DNA from: Alnus glutinosa
Taxonomy: Eukaryota; Streptophyta; Magnoliopsida; Fagales; Betulaceae
NCBI RefSeq assembly: GCF_958979055.1
Contig: NC_084890.1
Location: forward strand, 744,001 to 808,000
Reading direction: 5' to 3'
DNA length: 64,000 nt
Under the pieces are notes generated by a model, which saw nothing but the letters and a program-made list of their open reading frames with translations, made no database searches and was not told the origin of the DNA. Both the position numbers and the translations under genes were made by a program. The first letter of the stretch is position 1, and each line of letters begins with the position of its first letter. Positions 1-11,449 of the stretch are shown one piece after another.

Positions 1-54
1 CTTGTTTGTTTAATGCCGAGACATTACATAGTAGTGCTTGTTATTGTAGACATA

Positions 55-290
55 TATTTTTTTTTTTTTTTCACTTTTTCAAATTTTCAATAATAATTAA
101 CATCAAAACATTTTCACTTTTTTTATTTTTTATATCACATCAATAATTTTTTATTATTATTTAAATAAAAAAATCACTACAATACAAAATTTTTTATTTT
201 TTTATACAAATTTTTTTTATTTTTATCACACCATCATTTTTTACAAATTTCAAAATTAACGACCTATTACCCTGTCATGATCTTTGCCAA
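55..290. repeat. Remnant of an AT-rich MITE related to the element at 26,735
   Basis: The sequence has the same runs as the interior of the MITE at 26,735-27,005, including 'atatcacatcaa' and 'ctcactacaatacaa'-like words in the same order. The terminal GGCC ends are not visible, so this is a truncated or decayed relative. Confidence 0.5.
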
Positions 291-809
291 ATACGCCCTA
301 CGTTTCATGGGAAAGTCAAGTATGGATGACCCATCATAAAAATGACTGTCAGTTTTGTACTGTGCATTAAATGAAGCCCGCTGTTATCTCTCCTCAAGCA
401 GAAGGAAGCAGTAGTGGTTACTGTACACGCATCTTCCATGCTCAGCCTTTACTGTATTCACATGCCGAAACATTTTCTTTATTTATTTATTTATTGAAGG
501 GGCCTAAACATTATTTATACTACGTCAAAAGCTAAAATTAATAATAAAAAATTACCTAAATATAATTTATACTCACAATAAAATAAAAATAAAACATAAA
601 TTAATCAATTAAAAGTCAAAACTCATTTGAAGATTAAATCAATTAAACTCTAGCATCTCTCTTCCTACTTTTTATTATTACCTTTTCATTTTTCCTCTCT
701 TTTTGTAATATAATAAGAAACTGTGTAAAATCATTCCTAATAAAAAAGGCGGGAACCAGAAGATTGAGGAATTTGAGTTGAAATAAAGTAGGTCGAGGAA
801 TTTGATTCT

Positions 810-907
810 TGTACAACATCAATACAACAACTGTACAACAACCCCTCACATGAGGGTGGACCTCATGTGAGGGGTTGTTGTACAATTATTGTATTAATGT
901 TGTAAAT
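810..907. mobile_element. Short palindromic MITE with perfect 23-bp stem
   Basis: Positions 833-855 and 861-883 are perfect reverse complements separated by 5 bases, and weaker pairing extends outward (TACAACATCAATA against TATTAATGTTGTA). It is absent from the second copy of segmental duplication I. It looks like a small MITE. A hairpin-RNA locus is possible but there is no independent support. Confidence 0.6.
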
Positions 908-2034
908 CTAACATTTTTCGTAGGTTGAAGTGCCACTTAATACACATATGGGACATAGCTTAAAGACCCTTTTCTTTTATATTATTAAAATGTATCTGTC
1001 TCATAAAATTTGATATTTATAAATGAAAAAAAATTCAAACACTTATACTTTCATTAATGCCAACTAATACACTGATGCGACATAGGTTGAAGTCTCTTTT
1101 CTTTTCTCTTAAATATTAATAAATGATTTTTTTTTTATATTTATAAATAAATATAATTTCAAACATACGAATACGAAAGCTCTCATACTTTCATTAAATG
1201 TATTTGTAATAATTTTGAATCAAAATATACAAAAATCCACGAATTCAAATATTCGTATAAAAAGCAGTAGAATAAAATAACTATGTGTCCGTTCTAATTT
1301 TGTGAGATACAACATTTTTTATTTGTTAACTTATTAATTTATTATTTATCTTAACATTTGGAAATAAGTGATAATTTAATATATTAATAAAGCAAAAATT
1401 CTGAGGACAAATCCTTTACTTTTTATCTCATATTTCAGTTAAATCATGTTGGTCTTACTTATTAAGGAAGAGCCAATGAATAATGGAGATAAATGACTTA
1501 CTTATTTTTTTTCATTTTTGTTAAATCAGTCATTTTTCATTAACTTAAACTTATGAGATAAACTGAGTGATTTAATACTAATAATTTCATACTCGCATTT
1601 GTCATATGATTTTGGTATATATATGTATATATATAAGAAGACTGTTATTTTTATTTTATTTTCTTAAAATAAATATGATCCATAAACTTCCTTCTATTAT
1701 AAGACAGAAGGAGTTCAACATTTCCGTGAATTACATGTTTTCTCCTCCAATATCCATTATTATATCATGAAAAAATAAATAAATAAATTGGAAACTCGCA
1801 AACCCAAAAAAAGTTTTCATTAAATTGAGTTAGAAATGTTTTCAAACTCAATCTATTAAATTAACAAGTGTTTAAAATATATATAATTTTCACATGTACT
1901 TTTAAAATTACGTATAAAAATATAAAATGTATGTGAAGACATGTCGGCTCAATAAATAAGTTGGAAAAAATTCCTCAAAATCGGAATCGGATGCAAACAC
2001 TACATTATTCCATTAGCTTGTTAGGGGTCACTAT

Positions 2035-2655
2035 AATTAGGGGAAAAAAAAAAAAAAAATCAGATTTAGCCTATAAGTTTTCATCTAATTTGGATTTAGT
2101 TTTTAGGTTTTCAATTTAAAAAATAAGGTCCTTAGGTTTTGTCTAAATTTCAAATTGATTCTTCTATTACTTTACCGTCAAAGTTAACGATTTTTCATTT
2201 GTCACATGTATTCATTTAACACTCTAGGATTCATTTTAGTACCAAATACAATGTCAACCAATGTTCATGTCAGCATCAAATTTAACGGTTTTTTTTTTAT
2301 TATTTTTTTTTTTATCTAATCTTACAAATTTAGAAGATTAAGATGGTGGATAATATAGTTTTTGTTTATAGAGTTTGGTCTTTTTTTCTTTCATTCTTTT
2401 TTTTTTTTTTTTTAATTGCTATCCCTTGGAGTCTGATGTTTCTTTAATATTAAGTGTTAATATGAACATTAACGTGTCAATTGAGATACACATGGAATAT
2501 GACAAACTATTCACTTTTAGGGAAAAAATAACAAAGGGATCTATTTAAATTTGTACAAAATTTAAGAACCATATTCTTAAAATTAAAAACTTAAAGATTA
2601 AATTTAAATAAGACAAAAATTTAAAGACTAAATATAATTTTTTCCTTATAATTAA
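2035..2655. mobile_element. AT-rich foldback element present in both duplication copies
   Basis: The left end (a 'ggggaaaaaa' run, then 'atttagcctataagttttc') pairs with the right end ('tttaaagactaaatataatt') over about 90 bp. The internal region includes 'ccgtcaaagttaacg'. The equivalent element lies at about 25,910-26,485, so insertion preceded the segmental duplication. No transposase reading frame is present. Confidence 0.6.
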
Positions 2656-2733
2656 GTTAATTATTAGTTGTCAAAGATAACAGTGGCACCACTTAAGTAG
2701 GCAAAAATTGGAAAAAAAAAACTCGACGTTTTT

Positions 2734-2788
<55 letters not shown>

Positions 2789-2849
2789 TTTTCTTGAAAA
2801 CGTTGAACCAGAAAGATTCAACAACAAAAGTTCCTCATGTCAAATATAT

Positions 2850-3668
2850 ATAATTGGAAAAAATACAATTTAACTCTTCAAATTACTAATTTTTTTTTTT
2901 CCCGAATGGCCTTCTAGATGACCAAGGTTTGCATTCTAACCCCTTAAACTATTAAATTTTTTGAAAAAGACCCATTTTGGTAAAATATCTTCATAATATT
3001 CCTGCTACGTGTCATTTTTCGATTAAAATATAAAAATAAAATCAAAAAATTTGAAAAAATTAAGTAATAATTCAAATAATTCAAAAAAAAATTTATTTTT
3101 TTTTTTAAAAAAAATATATTTTTTTATAAAAATTAAAAACTAAAAAAAAAAACTAAAATTTTATTTTATATTTTTAAAAAAATATTGCGATTGACCGGAA
3201 TACGTACTACTTGTCTACTTCTTTCTAGCATTGTCGTTGGGCATGATGCACGCCTGTCGCCTGCAGCTCGGTGAACTCGTCTCTGTCTCTCTGAACGCAA
3301 ACATGGCTAATTTTCTATCATTCGATGTCTATGATATTGATCTTTCGAAGGTTATAAATGATTACAATCTAGATTTTGTTTTGTTACAAACGATGAACAA
3401 GTTTATTATCGTTGTGTAAGACCTCGATCGGTTTCTGATGGAGAAATGGACGGTGACCGGAGGGGTGTCGAGAAGATCAGGTCGCGATTGGGAAATATCG
3501 CCACCTCAAACACCCATTTTTTTTTTAAAAAAAAAAAAAAAAAAATTAGTTTATTTTTAAAAATTTTGAATTATTTTATTATTTTTAATTAAAAAATGAC
3601 ATATAACAAGGGTATTATTAGGATATTTCGCCAAAAGTAACCTTTTTTAAAGGATTTGATAGTTTAGG
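2850..3668. mobile_element. Foldback element private to copy 1, with a GC-richer core
   Basis: Imperfect inverted arms at about 2,938-3,060 ('cttaaactattaaa', 'tacgtgtcattttt') and 3,560-3,668 ('aaaaaatgacatat', 'gatagtttag') surround a core at 3,180-3,510. The core is much richer in G+C and contains a 62-codon open frame on the plus strand. The equivalent place in copy 2 (about 26,605-26,645) lacks all of it. The core may be captured host DNA. I do not recognise the peptide. Confidence 0.55.
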
Positions 3669-4465
3669 CGTGGATTTTACAATGGAACTGATCAATAGTG
3701 ATTTTAGAAAATAAAAAAATAGAAGAAAAAATAGATAAAGACAGGAAGTTCATTCTTAATAAAAGGGAGAAAAGAGAGATTTTGAGTGCACAAAGGCCAA
3801 AGCTCCATAAAAAGGATACTGACATTTTCAACGCACATGAGTCGGTGCCAGTTTTCAAGAAATCACGTTATACAACTTATACTCTATAGGTCGCTTTCTC
3901 TCTGATATGGTGTTTTTTATCTTCTGAAACAAGAAAGATCCCGGGAGATATCTTTTGCCAATAAAGGATAACCTGCGTAAAGAAAGGAGAATGATTCATG
4001 CCCTATTAATTAGGGTATTATTAGTGTACAATTTCAAAATATATTGTAATAGAACCCACATATGTAGGTCCTATAAATATGTTTTGGGGTTATGCATTAA
4101 TTGTGTATTAATAATATTTTTAGCATTTTCCTATTTCTATTGGCATATAATTAATTTAAGGTAAATAAAATGTATGCTTCAACGCTCTTCTTATGCAACC
4201 CTTATAAAATATGGTGAAGTAAAACGTGTATTGATTGACGTACTTTAATTGTTTGGACAAATGAATTACAATGAAATGTCAGTTACTTGATCAAAATAAA
4301 AAGAAGAGATATGTTATATATCACTTAAAATACAATTTGTTATACTTTATGAATATGATTCTTGCACAACTCAAATGCACAAATTTTATATGTACAATTC
4401 AAAATATATTGGTGGAATCTATGCATATGAGTTTCACCATACATGAATCCACCAATATATCTTGA

Positions 4466-4710
4466 AATAGGGCACTGCTGGAAACCTTGTGGTAGTTATC
4501 AAGGAGAGACTCTACCGGTTCAGCCCTTGGTCAGTGAATTTTGTTCACAGAGAAGCCAACCAAGTAGCTCATTCATTAGCAAAGTATACCTTGGTAGTTC
4601 ACAGTAAGTGTGTCTGGACGGATGAGTGTCCATCCTTCATCCAGGATCTTCTTTATGATGAGCTTATGTAAGTGATTTTTATAATGAATTCTAAATGATT
4701 ATTCAAAAAA
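4466..4710 (+). mobile_element. 5'-truncated LINE fragment: end of the RNase H-like domain
   Basis: The frame at 4,489-4,671 encodes the motif NFVHREANQVAHSLAKY, typical of the last part of the RNase H-like (RVT_3) domain of plant L1 elements. It is followed by a short 3' UTR and an A-rich tail after 'gattattc' near 4,699. The same tail is seen at 50,580-50,597, so both come from one LINE family. It is dead by truncation. Confidence 0.75.
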
Positions 4711-4882
4711 AAGAAGTTATTTCTCTTAGGTGCCTGATCTATCTAACTCATAATTTTTTTAAAATTTTGAGACAATACCAAAAGGGAAATGAAATTTCAT
4801 TTAATAAAACAATTCAAGGGTTACTTTCAAAATTCAAACTTTGTTTTAAATTTCACTCAATTTTTCATATAACAGCTAGAAT

Positions 4883-4951
4883 AATATTTCCTGCACAACA
4901 ATTGTGCACTACACTTTATACAACAACACTGATGTGAAAATGATTTTCAGT

Positions 4952-4988
<37 letters not shown>

Positions 4989-5090
4989 TGTAGGAAACAT
5001 TATTCTTTTTTTTTTTTTTTTTTTTTTAATTGTGAAAATCATTTTTCACACAAAAGTATGTACAATTATTGTGCAGAAAATATTGCTCAA
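4883..5090. mobile_element. MITE with terminal inverted repeats and internal poly-T
   Basis: 'atatttcctgcacaacaatt' at the left is mirrored by 'aattattgtgcagaaaatat' at the right. Inside are two long T runs (4,952-4,987 and 5,006-5,027) and a second inverted pair around 'gtgaaaatgattttc'. No coding capacity. Confidence 0.6.
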
Positions 5091-5166
5091 TCAGCTTACT
5101 CTTGGTTTTACATAAATCTTATCTCCAAAAGTCGCATGCCTGCCAAGGGCATTAAAATGTCGAAAA

Positions 5167-5198
<32 letters not shown>

Positions 5199-5935
5199 CT
5201 TTTTTTGAAGGAATGAAAAAGTATCTCAAGTCTTTCAAAAATCACGTTAATTAAAGACATAAACCGGCTACATATAAAATCCTATTCTTCAATTGCATTA
5301 AACAAGTTGCCTTGAAAATCGCATTAACATACATAGAATCTTAGAAAATCGCATTAAATGAAGACTTAAACCTAAAATCATATTCTGCAATTGTATAAAC
5401 AATAAATCTTCTCTCCAAAAGCTGCATGCCTGGGCATTAAAATTTCAAAAAGAGTATCTTCATGTCTTTCAAAATTCGCATTAATTAACTACCTAAATTT
5501 GAAATAAAATTTAGGTTCACCTTAACAACGACCTAAATCAATTTTTTTGAATAAAATTTAAATTTTTAATTGAAAATTTTATTACCAAACTCTCATTAAA
5601 TATCTTTAAATAGTTTATTTAACAAATGTCAAACTTTTATAAATAAGAGAATGCTAATGTTTAAAAATATATATTGCCATATATATTGGGTTGTCCTCAT
5701 AATTTTCCTTAAATATGATAATGCTATAAGTTGCTAAATACTATTTATTTTATTTTATTATTATTAAATGCTAACGTTTACATTGTGGCCATTGGGTTGT
5801 CCAATTGTCCTCATTTAATTATGGAAAATAATGAGTTGCCTTATTTATTATATAGTTATTCTCAAAAGATATATATATATATATATATATATTTTCTGAA
5901 GACTGAGCGTAATTATTGATGCCCGTCCCACAAAA
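5091..5935. other. Intergenic DNA without recognisable gene
   Basis: AT-rich sequence with a T run (5,168-5,198). Two related stretches ('ccaaaagtcgcatgcctg' at 5,128 and 'ccaaaagctgcatgcctg' at 5,415) suggest a decayed local duplication of about 290 bp. A short AT microsatellite lies at 5,870-5,892. Confidence 0.5.
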
Positions 5936-5943
5936 CGGATCAG

Positions 5944-6121
5944 CAGGGGCCAAGCCCCCCCAAGCCAAAGGGCTCTCCCCCCAAAAAAAGAAAAAATCTA
6001 AAAAAAAAAGAAAAAAATATAATTTTCCCCCTATTCTTTAAAAAATTTGTAGTTTTAGCCTCCAAAATTATTATTTTTTCAATTTGACCCCCCCAAAGCC
6101 TAAAACTTGGCTCCGCCCCTG
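5944..6121. mobile_element. hAT-type MITE with 8-bp target duplication CGGATCAG
   Basis: The ends are CAGGGGCCAAGCC and GGCTCCGCCCCTG, a near-perfect terminal inverted repeat beginning with CAG. CGGATCAG stands on both sides (5,936-5,943 and 6,122-6,129). An 8-bp duplication with CAGGG ends is the signature of the hAT superfamily. At 178 bp it is non-autonomous. Confidence 0.88.
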
Positions 6122-6344
6122 CGGATCAGTATTCCCTTAAATTGTTTAATTATTTGAGATTCTCAAATTATCAAATTCTAATTTGCCTTTGGCTACCAAC
6201 GGATTTGTAACTAATTTTTGTCCATTTATAAATATCAAAGATTACAAATATAATTGAGAATCAACCCATATCAACTATAACATGATATATACTTGCATCA
6301 ATTACTTTTAAAAGAAACTAAACATATATACCAAAACCTTTTTG

Positions 6345-6555
6345 GATGATCTCTCCTAATTTGGGCGGTTAGTAGGGAAGGCTGCCCACCAGCCCGTATG
6401 AATGGCTTTATAGTCCGTGGATTTGAGGGTTACCCACCTCAGACTCTCATAGGCATCTCTGCTTTTTGGATCAGCTCATAATTTTTATTCGTTTTCCTTA
6501 CGGGGAGCCCTCCAACAGCTACTTTCCTTGTTCAGAGGATTCGACATAACAGGGT
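6345..6555 (+). repeat. F-box gene 5' flank, duplicated at 32,357-32,545
   Basis: The stretch from 'gatctctcctaatttggg' to 'ggattcgacataa' recurs with small indels at 32,357-32,545 in direct orientation. Here it ends about 100 bp before the F-box start codon and probably contains promoter or leader sequence. The second copy is not followed by an F-box frame. Confidence 0.75.
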
Positions 6556-6659
6556 TACAAATATCAATTATATATATACCACCTTAACCTCTGCTGCCGC
6601 CATCCATATAATATTCCATAGCATGCAAAACCCAACCAAACACGTTCAGTTCAGAACGG

Positions 6660-7814
6660 ATGAAGAATCATATATACCAAAAGAACGAGGAATTCGCTCA
6701 ACAAAAGAGGACGAGTCTCCCGCAAGAGCTCATCATCGAGATACTTTCCCTACTACCTGTCAAGTGTCTGGTTCGTTTTCAGTACGTTTCAAAGTCATGG
6801 TTCGCCTTAATAATCAACGACTCATATTTCATCAAGTTGCATCTCAAACGCTCCAAAGAACGCACCCTCATTTTAGAGACCGACGAGCCACTGGATTACC
6901 TCATGGTAAACTTTTCCATCGATGATCGGTTCGGCGAGGCCGTGAAGATCAAACACCCACTGCACCACTTACCGTCCACGGAGATTGTAGACTCTTGCAA
7001 TGGCCTGGTTTGCATCGGAAACGACGATAATGCTGTCTGTGAGTTTGTGATATGGAACCCATTAATCAGAAAACACAAAAAATTACCCTCTAAGCCTAAA
7101 GAGAAGTTTGTTTGTGGAGAATACTTATCATTTGGATACGACCGGGTCAACGACGACTACAAGGTTTTAAGGCTTGTAAAATTCCATCAACGGGCCACGC
7201 TTGAGCGTGTAAGGGAAGGTAGAAGAGCTTATTCTCTTGACATATACAGTCTCAGAGAACACTCTTGGAGAATGGTGGAAGAAGAATGGCCTGTTGAGGA
7301 ACCGTATTCTTTATCAGGCCCGTACAGTTTCTCAAACGGTGCTTTTCATTGGGTGGCTACTCCAATATTTACGATGGACTTAAAAAAGAAGCATGTCGCA
7401 TTTGATCTCAGCACTGAGAAATTTCGAGTGCATGAGTTTCCCGTTAATTTTTCTATCAAAAAGCGTGTCCATTTTGTGGACCTGGGAGGATGGCTCTGTG
7501 CAGTTTTTGAGGATCTCTGTGAAGTTTGGGTCATGAAGGAGTATGGGGTGAGCAGTAGTTGGACCCTGCTTTATTGGGTGCAGCCGGCTTTTTCCAACTT
7601 GTCACCCTTAGTGTTCTCGCATGAAGGCGAAAAGGTTCTTACGGGAGAAGTTATAGATGATCATTGCATAGAACTCTATTGGTATGACATAAAAAAGAAT
7701 ACTCGCAAGATTGTTGAGATTCAGAATATGCCCGAGTATTTCTTTCTGCCATACACTTGTGTGGGAAGCACCGTTGTTCTTCTCGATGCTGACAGTGACA
7801 ATTACCTTCAATAA
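6660..7814 (+). CDS. F-box protein with F-box-associated (FBA) domain
   Basis: Predicted role: substrate receptor of an SCF (SKP1-cullin-F-box) E3 ubiquitin ligase; the substrate is unknown. The 384-residue single-exon frame has an F-box at about residues 19-60 (LPQELIIEILSLLPVKCLVR, then YVSKSWFALI). A type 1 F-box-associated region follows at about 85-330, with the family words VDSCNGLVCIG, IWNPLIRKHKKLP and FGYDRVNDDYKVLRLV, then FSNGAFHWVA. This is the usual size for plant FBA proteins of the At3g06240 or CPR1 kind, which often lack introns. The start at 6,660 leaves the usual short N-terminus. The frame is intact, with no damage seen. It is the only convincing host gene in the first 33 kb and sits in duplicated, transposon-rich DNA, typical of fast-evolving F-box loci. 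Confidence 0.9.
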   Translation: MKNHIYQKNEEFAQQKRTSLPQELIIEILSLLPVKCLVRFQYVSKSWFALIINDSYFIKLHLKRSKERTLILETDEPLDYLMVNFSIDDRFGEAVKIKHPLHHLPSTEIVDSCNGLVCIGNDDNAVCEFVIWNPLIRKHKKLPSKPKEKFVCGEYLSFGYDRVNDDYKVLRLVKFHQRATLERVREGRRAYSLDIYSLREHSWRMVEEEWPVEEPYSLSGPYSFSNGAFHWVATPIFTMDLKKKHVAFDLSTEKFRVHEFPVNFSIKKRVHFVDLGGWLCAVFEDLCEVWVMKEYGVSSSWTLLYWVQPAFSNLSPLVFSHEGEKVLTGEVIDDHCIELYWYDIKKNTRKIVEIQNMPEYFFLPYTCVGSTVVLLDADSDNYLQ

Positions 7815-8690
7815 GGATGGCAAAGGTAAAAAAATGTGCCAAGGTGGGTCAGTTTATTCTACCATATATGCGCGCCGGTAAAGACAATTATAAGCAGCAA
7901 TGCATGCATTATGGGGCCTAGTCAGTAGTCTTGGTGTTTTAGGTGGACGTACTGGTGGGTTTGATTAAGTAATTAGTATATATTCCTACACTCATTTTCT
8001 TGTCTTTTGAAGGAAAATAGTTAATGGTATATGTTTTGTTATTTTTATGTGCGAAAATCGATCATCGTGATTATTATAGTTAATTATTATGAGATTCATT
8101 TATCCTGCCGGTCTTTGAGTATGTGATGGGTGACAGAACTTCAAAAAATTCTGCCACAATTAAGTCGATAACTCTGCTGCAGTCAAATATGTAAATTATG
8201 TATAGATTAGCAGATCGAGAATCTTTGTTATTTGTTCTCCAGCGGTCGAATTATTTTGCTTAAGCATTAATTTTGTTTGTTGAACATATATGGTGACAAG
8301 CGGTTGCGATTATTAATTCGTAACTCTTAACTGCTTTAGACGATTATTATCTTTAAGTAACTTGAATCACAACAGTTAATTTGTATAGCAGTTTTGGCAA
8401 TCGGAATGCGTGAATTGAATGATGCTTGTGCGAAAGTCTACATAAGTTTGGCAAATTTTTTGATCTCATTTATTTGATTTGCTTATGTTGTTTGGATTTG
8501 ATTAGGAGATTTTGGACTTCATTTTTAGTTACGTTCCTGTATTTTCTTCTTATCATTAATATTTTGCAAGTATTATTATTGTTATGATCAATGATCATCA
8601 TTATTGCTGATAAGTTTGTTTAGGCTGGCCCAAGAAAGCACCAACTTTTGTTTTGTTTTTTTAACAAAAAAAAAAATTGAAGAAAAAGGA
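7815..8690. other. 3' flank of the F-box gene, no gene seen
   Basis: Probable 3' UTR followed by AT-rich spacer. The segment 7,940-8,030 ('cactcattttcttgtctttt' and neighbours) recurs in direct orientation at about 31,215-31,320, another scrap of this locus placed in the second mosaic region. Confidence 0.5.
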
Positions 8691-9045
8691 GAATTTCACT
8701 TATAGCAGCTTAACTTTCACGTATTTTGAAAGAATATAACTAAACTTTAAAACGTCTCAATTTTGGGTATCCATTTTTCAGAAAATTTCAATTTCAGTCA
8801 TCCGTTAAAATTTTCAGTTAAATTCCGTCAAAATTCTAAAAATACTACTCTTTTCCGTTAAATTTCTGTTGAGTGATGGTTAGAATTTAACAGAATTTGT
8901 AAAAATACCTATGCGTGAATCTTTAAAAAAATTTATTATTTTTTTTTTTTTGAATTTTGATAGAATTTAACAAAAAATTCTAACAGATGATTGAGATTGA
9001 AACTTTCTGAAAAATAAATACCATAAATTGAGACGTTTTAAGGGT
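8690..9045. mobile_element. Foldback element with 'aaacgtctcaatttt' ends
   Basis: Arms around 'ttaaaacgtctcaatttt' (8,737) and 'aattgagacgtttta' (9,025) are inverted copies, as are 'tccgttaaaatttt' and 'aaaattctaacaga'. A related terminal fragment occurs at 12,955-13,010 ('aaattgagacgttttaaagt'). Non-coding. Confidence 0.5.
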
Positions 9046-9530
9046 GTGTTTGGGATTGAGATTTTGTAAACACCAAGTGCGATTTTAAACTTAATCACAA
9101 AACATAAATCATTTGAGAACTATGTTTTTAAAAATTGTGATTTGAAAACACAGATTACAAACGAAAAAAGAAAAATACTCATATAGTATAAAAATAATTG
9201 TCTTTTTCTTTTTTGTATATTTTCTCCAATTCTAATGAAATCTTAGCCTCAAAGGTATAGGAAGAAGTTATGTATAATCGACCATCCTTTGCATATATAA
9301 CGTTAAAAAATAAAAACTACTTTTAGAATAGAAATAAACATAATATATAAATTAAAACAAAAAAATAAGGACAGAAACTATAAAATACTCCTATAGTCCT
9401 ATAACAAAAAAGAATTGTATTTTTTTTATATGAATTAGAGCATAAAATAAAGGGGAAAAAAATGAAAACGGATGACTAACGAAAAACGAAAAATACTCAA
9501 ATAATAGAAAAGGAACTGGTTTTTTTTTTT

Positions 9531-10405
9531 TGTTAACGATCATCTTGTTATCTTTAGTTTGAATTGTTTTGAGTCCTTTTTATCTTTAGTTTGAAAGATT
9601 AGTATGAGTCATCATTGTAGTTTGAGTTCACGTTAGCCAATTAATAGGAGTCTATCATTTGTTAGTTAGTTTGAGTGGATGCTTATCACTACTTGATTGA
9701 GTCGAAGTAGGAATTGTTCCAGGCTCTACATGTGGATCAATCCTACAATGCTATGTCATCTATTTAAAGAGAAGAAGTCATAAATAAAAATAATCGAAGA
9801 ATTATTCTAAACCTAGTGTTTGAAAAGGTTTAGATTCCCTTTAATAAATCTAAAGAGTATAGGTTCCTTCAAAACTTAACAACGTGATTGTAAAATCATT
9901 CACACAACATTTTGGTATCAGGGTCAGGTTTCGATCCCGGGACATGTTACCAACTATAGTTTGAACAACTCCTAAACCATGCTAGAATTATGTCTATTCC
10001 TAGCCGTTGCCTTTCACCAACAAAGATGTAAGAACATCAAGCCAAAGGATTGTATTTAAACTGTGACGACATGTTCGTTCAAGGCCATCGAGTCCAATTT
10101 CATTCAATACTTAAATTAAAGAGGCTGGTAGAAGAAAAAGAAAAATCGCCTAAGTCACTTCCGCAACGGAAGCATTTAAAATTAATGGACTTGTAGATGC
10201 AATGTGGGAGAAGTGCAGTGTCATGCAACAACAATTTCCACCAATTCTCCTTTCGGACAAGGACACTTTCAAGGAGGGTGAAATGTTATGATATGGATGA
10301 TACTGGTGTCCATCACTTTGCACCATATTAGTTTAAGTTCATATTAGCACTCTAGTTGAGTCCTTGTTATCGTTAGTTTGAATAGTTCCTTTGCATACAT
10401 CATGT
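9531..10405 (+). mobile_element. Internally deleted LTR retrotransposon
   Basis: The left LTR, about 9,531-9,909, begins TGTTAAC and ends ACACAACA. It is followed by the primer-binding site TGGTATCAGGG (9,913-9,923), complementary to the 3' end of initiator tRNA-Met apart from a mismatch. The internal stretch is only about 370 bp and has no protease, reverse transcriptase or integrase. A polypurine tract 'aaggagggtgaaa' (10,271-10,283) precedes a second TGTTATGATATGG that starts a shorter right LTR. The LTRs share 'tagtttgaattgtt'-like words. It is non-autonomous or TRIM-like and clearly decayed. Confidence 0.65.
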
Positions 10406-10469
10406 TAAAAAAATAATAAAATAAATATAAACTACTTTTAGAATAGAAATAACAATAATATATAAATTA

Positions 10470-10915
10470 TAGGGTTAAATATATTTTAGTCCCCCAAACT
10501 ACTACTCTTTCTCCAGATGGCCCCCCAAACAACCAATGCTTAGATTTTGGCCCCCCAAACTACCACTTTCTAATTTTTTGGCCCCATCCTTCTATTTATG
10601 CTGTCAATACCAACAGAATCTGAGTCATGTGCATGGCACGTGACCCTTTTAGCCAAAAGACCCGAAAATACCCCTCCCTTAACCGTGGAAATTTCAAAGT
10701 GAGAGGGAGGGATATTTTCAGATTTTTGGGCTAAAAAGGTCACGTGTCGTGCACATGACTCAATTTCTGTTGGAATTGACGGCATAAATGGATGGATGGG
10801 GCCAAAAAATCAGAAAGTGGTAGTTTGGGAGGCCAGAATCTAAGCATTGGTAGTTTTGGGAGCCATTTGGAGAAATTGTAGTAATTTGGGGGGTTAAAAT
10901 GTATTTAACCCTATA
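10470..10915. mobile_element. Long-TIR foldback element (about 445 bp)
   Basis: The outer ends TATAGGGTTAAATA and TATTTAACCCTATA are inverted, and pairing continues over most of the length. Examples are 'ccaccaatgc'-like words near 10,530 against 'gcattggtag' near 10,845, and 'catgtgcatggcacgtgac' against 'gtcacgtgtcgtgcacatg'. A TA dinucleotide flanks both sides. The arms are C-rich then G-rich ('ccccccaaac'). Non-coding; the short open frames on it are by-products. Confidence 0.7.
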
Positions 10916-11449
10916 GTATAACAAAAATAAGGAGCGAAAATTCATAACAAATTAACATGACCATTAAAAATAAAGATAATAAAAAAAAAAGAAAAAAAAA
11001 AAGAAAAGAAAAAAGAAGAAACATTACTCAAATAATGGAAAGTACATTTTCCCGATTCTAAGAAAGCAAAAATAATAATAATAATATTGAGTCCAATTTT
11101 TGCTATAAGCAAAAAGAAAAACCACTTATATGAGAGAAGAAGAAAGTAAGTGCAATATTTATTTAGACGGAATAAAGACAAAAAATGAAACATACTAATA
11201 TAATAGAAAAGAATTGCATTTTATGTATAATTTTTCTTGTTCCAATGAAGTCTTGAAAGCAATGCCGTCCATCAATTTAGTACGTAAACAATGTATATTA
11301 CACATTTTTTTTTAAAAAAAATAATAATAAATAACAGTATAAATTAAAAAATTGTCATACCTCGTAAAAAAAAAAAACAATAATAGAAATCTCTCTCTCT
11401 CACCATAATTTTTTTTAATTCAATGTAAAATTTATGAAAAGGAAAAAAA

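Larger units (their letters stand above)
300..4305 (+). repeat. Segmental duplication I, copy 1 (partner 24,630-27,955)
   Basis: Long collinear similarity runs from 'atggatgacccatc' near 322 to 'acttgatcaaaataaaaa' near 4,285. It is matched from about 24,640 to 27,940 in the same orientation. Copy 1 has private insertions (about 450-945, 2,850-3,668 and 4,010-4,130). Copy 2 has a private MITE (26,735-27,005) and extra sequence near 27,230-27,780. No intact gene is inside either copy. Confidence 0.85.

Noticed and set aside
643..885. An 80-codon minus-strand frame
   Set aside because: It covers a palindromic MITE and AT-rich DNA, with no resemblance to a protein family.
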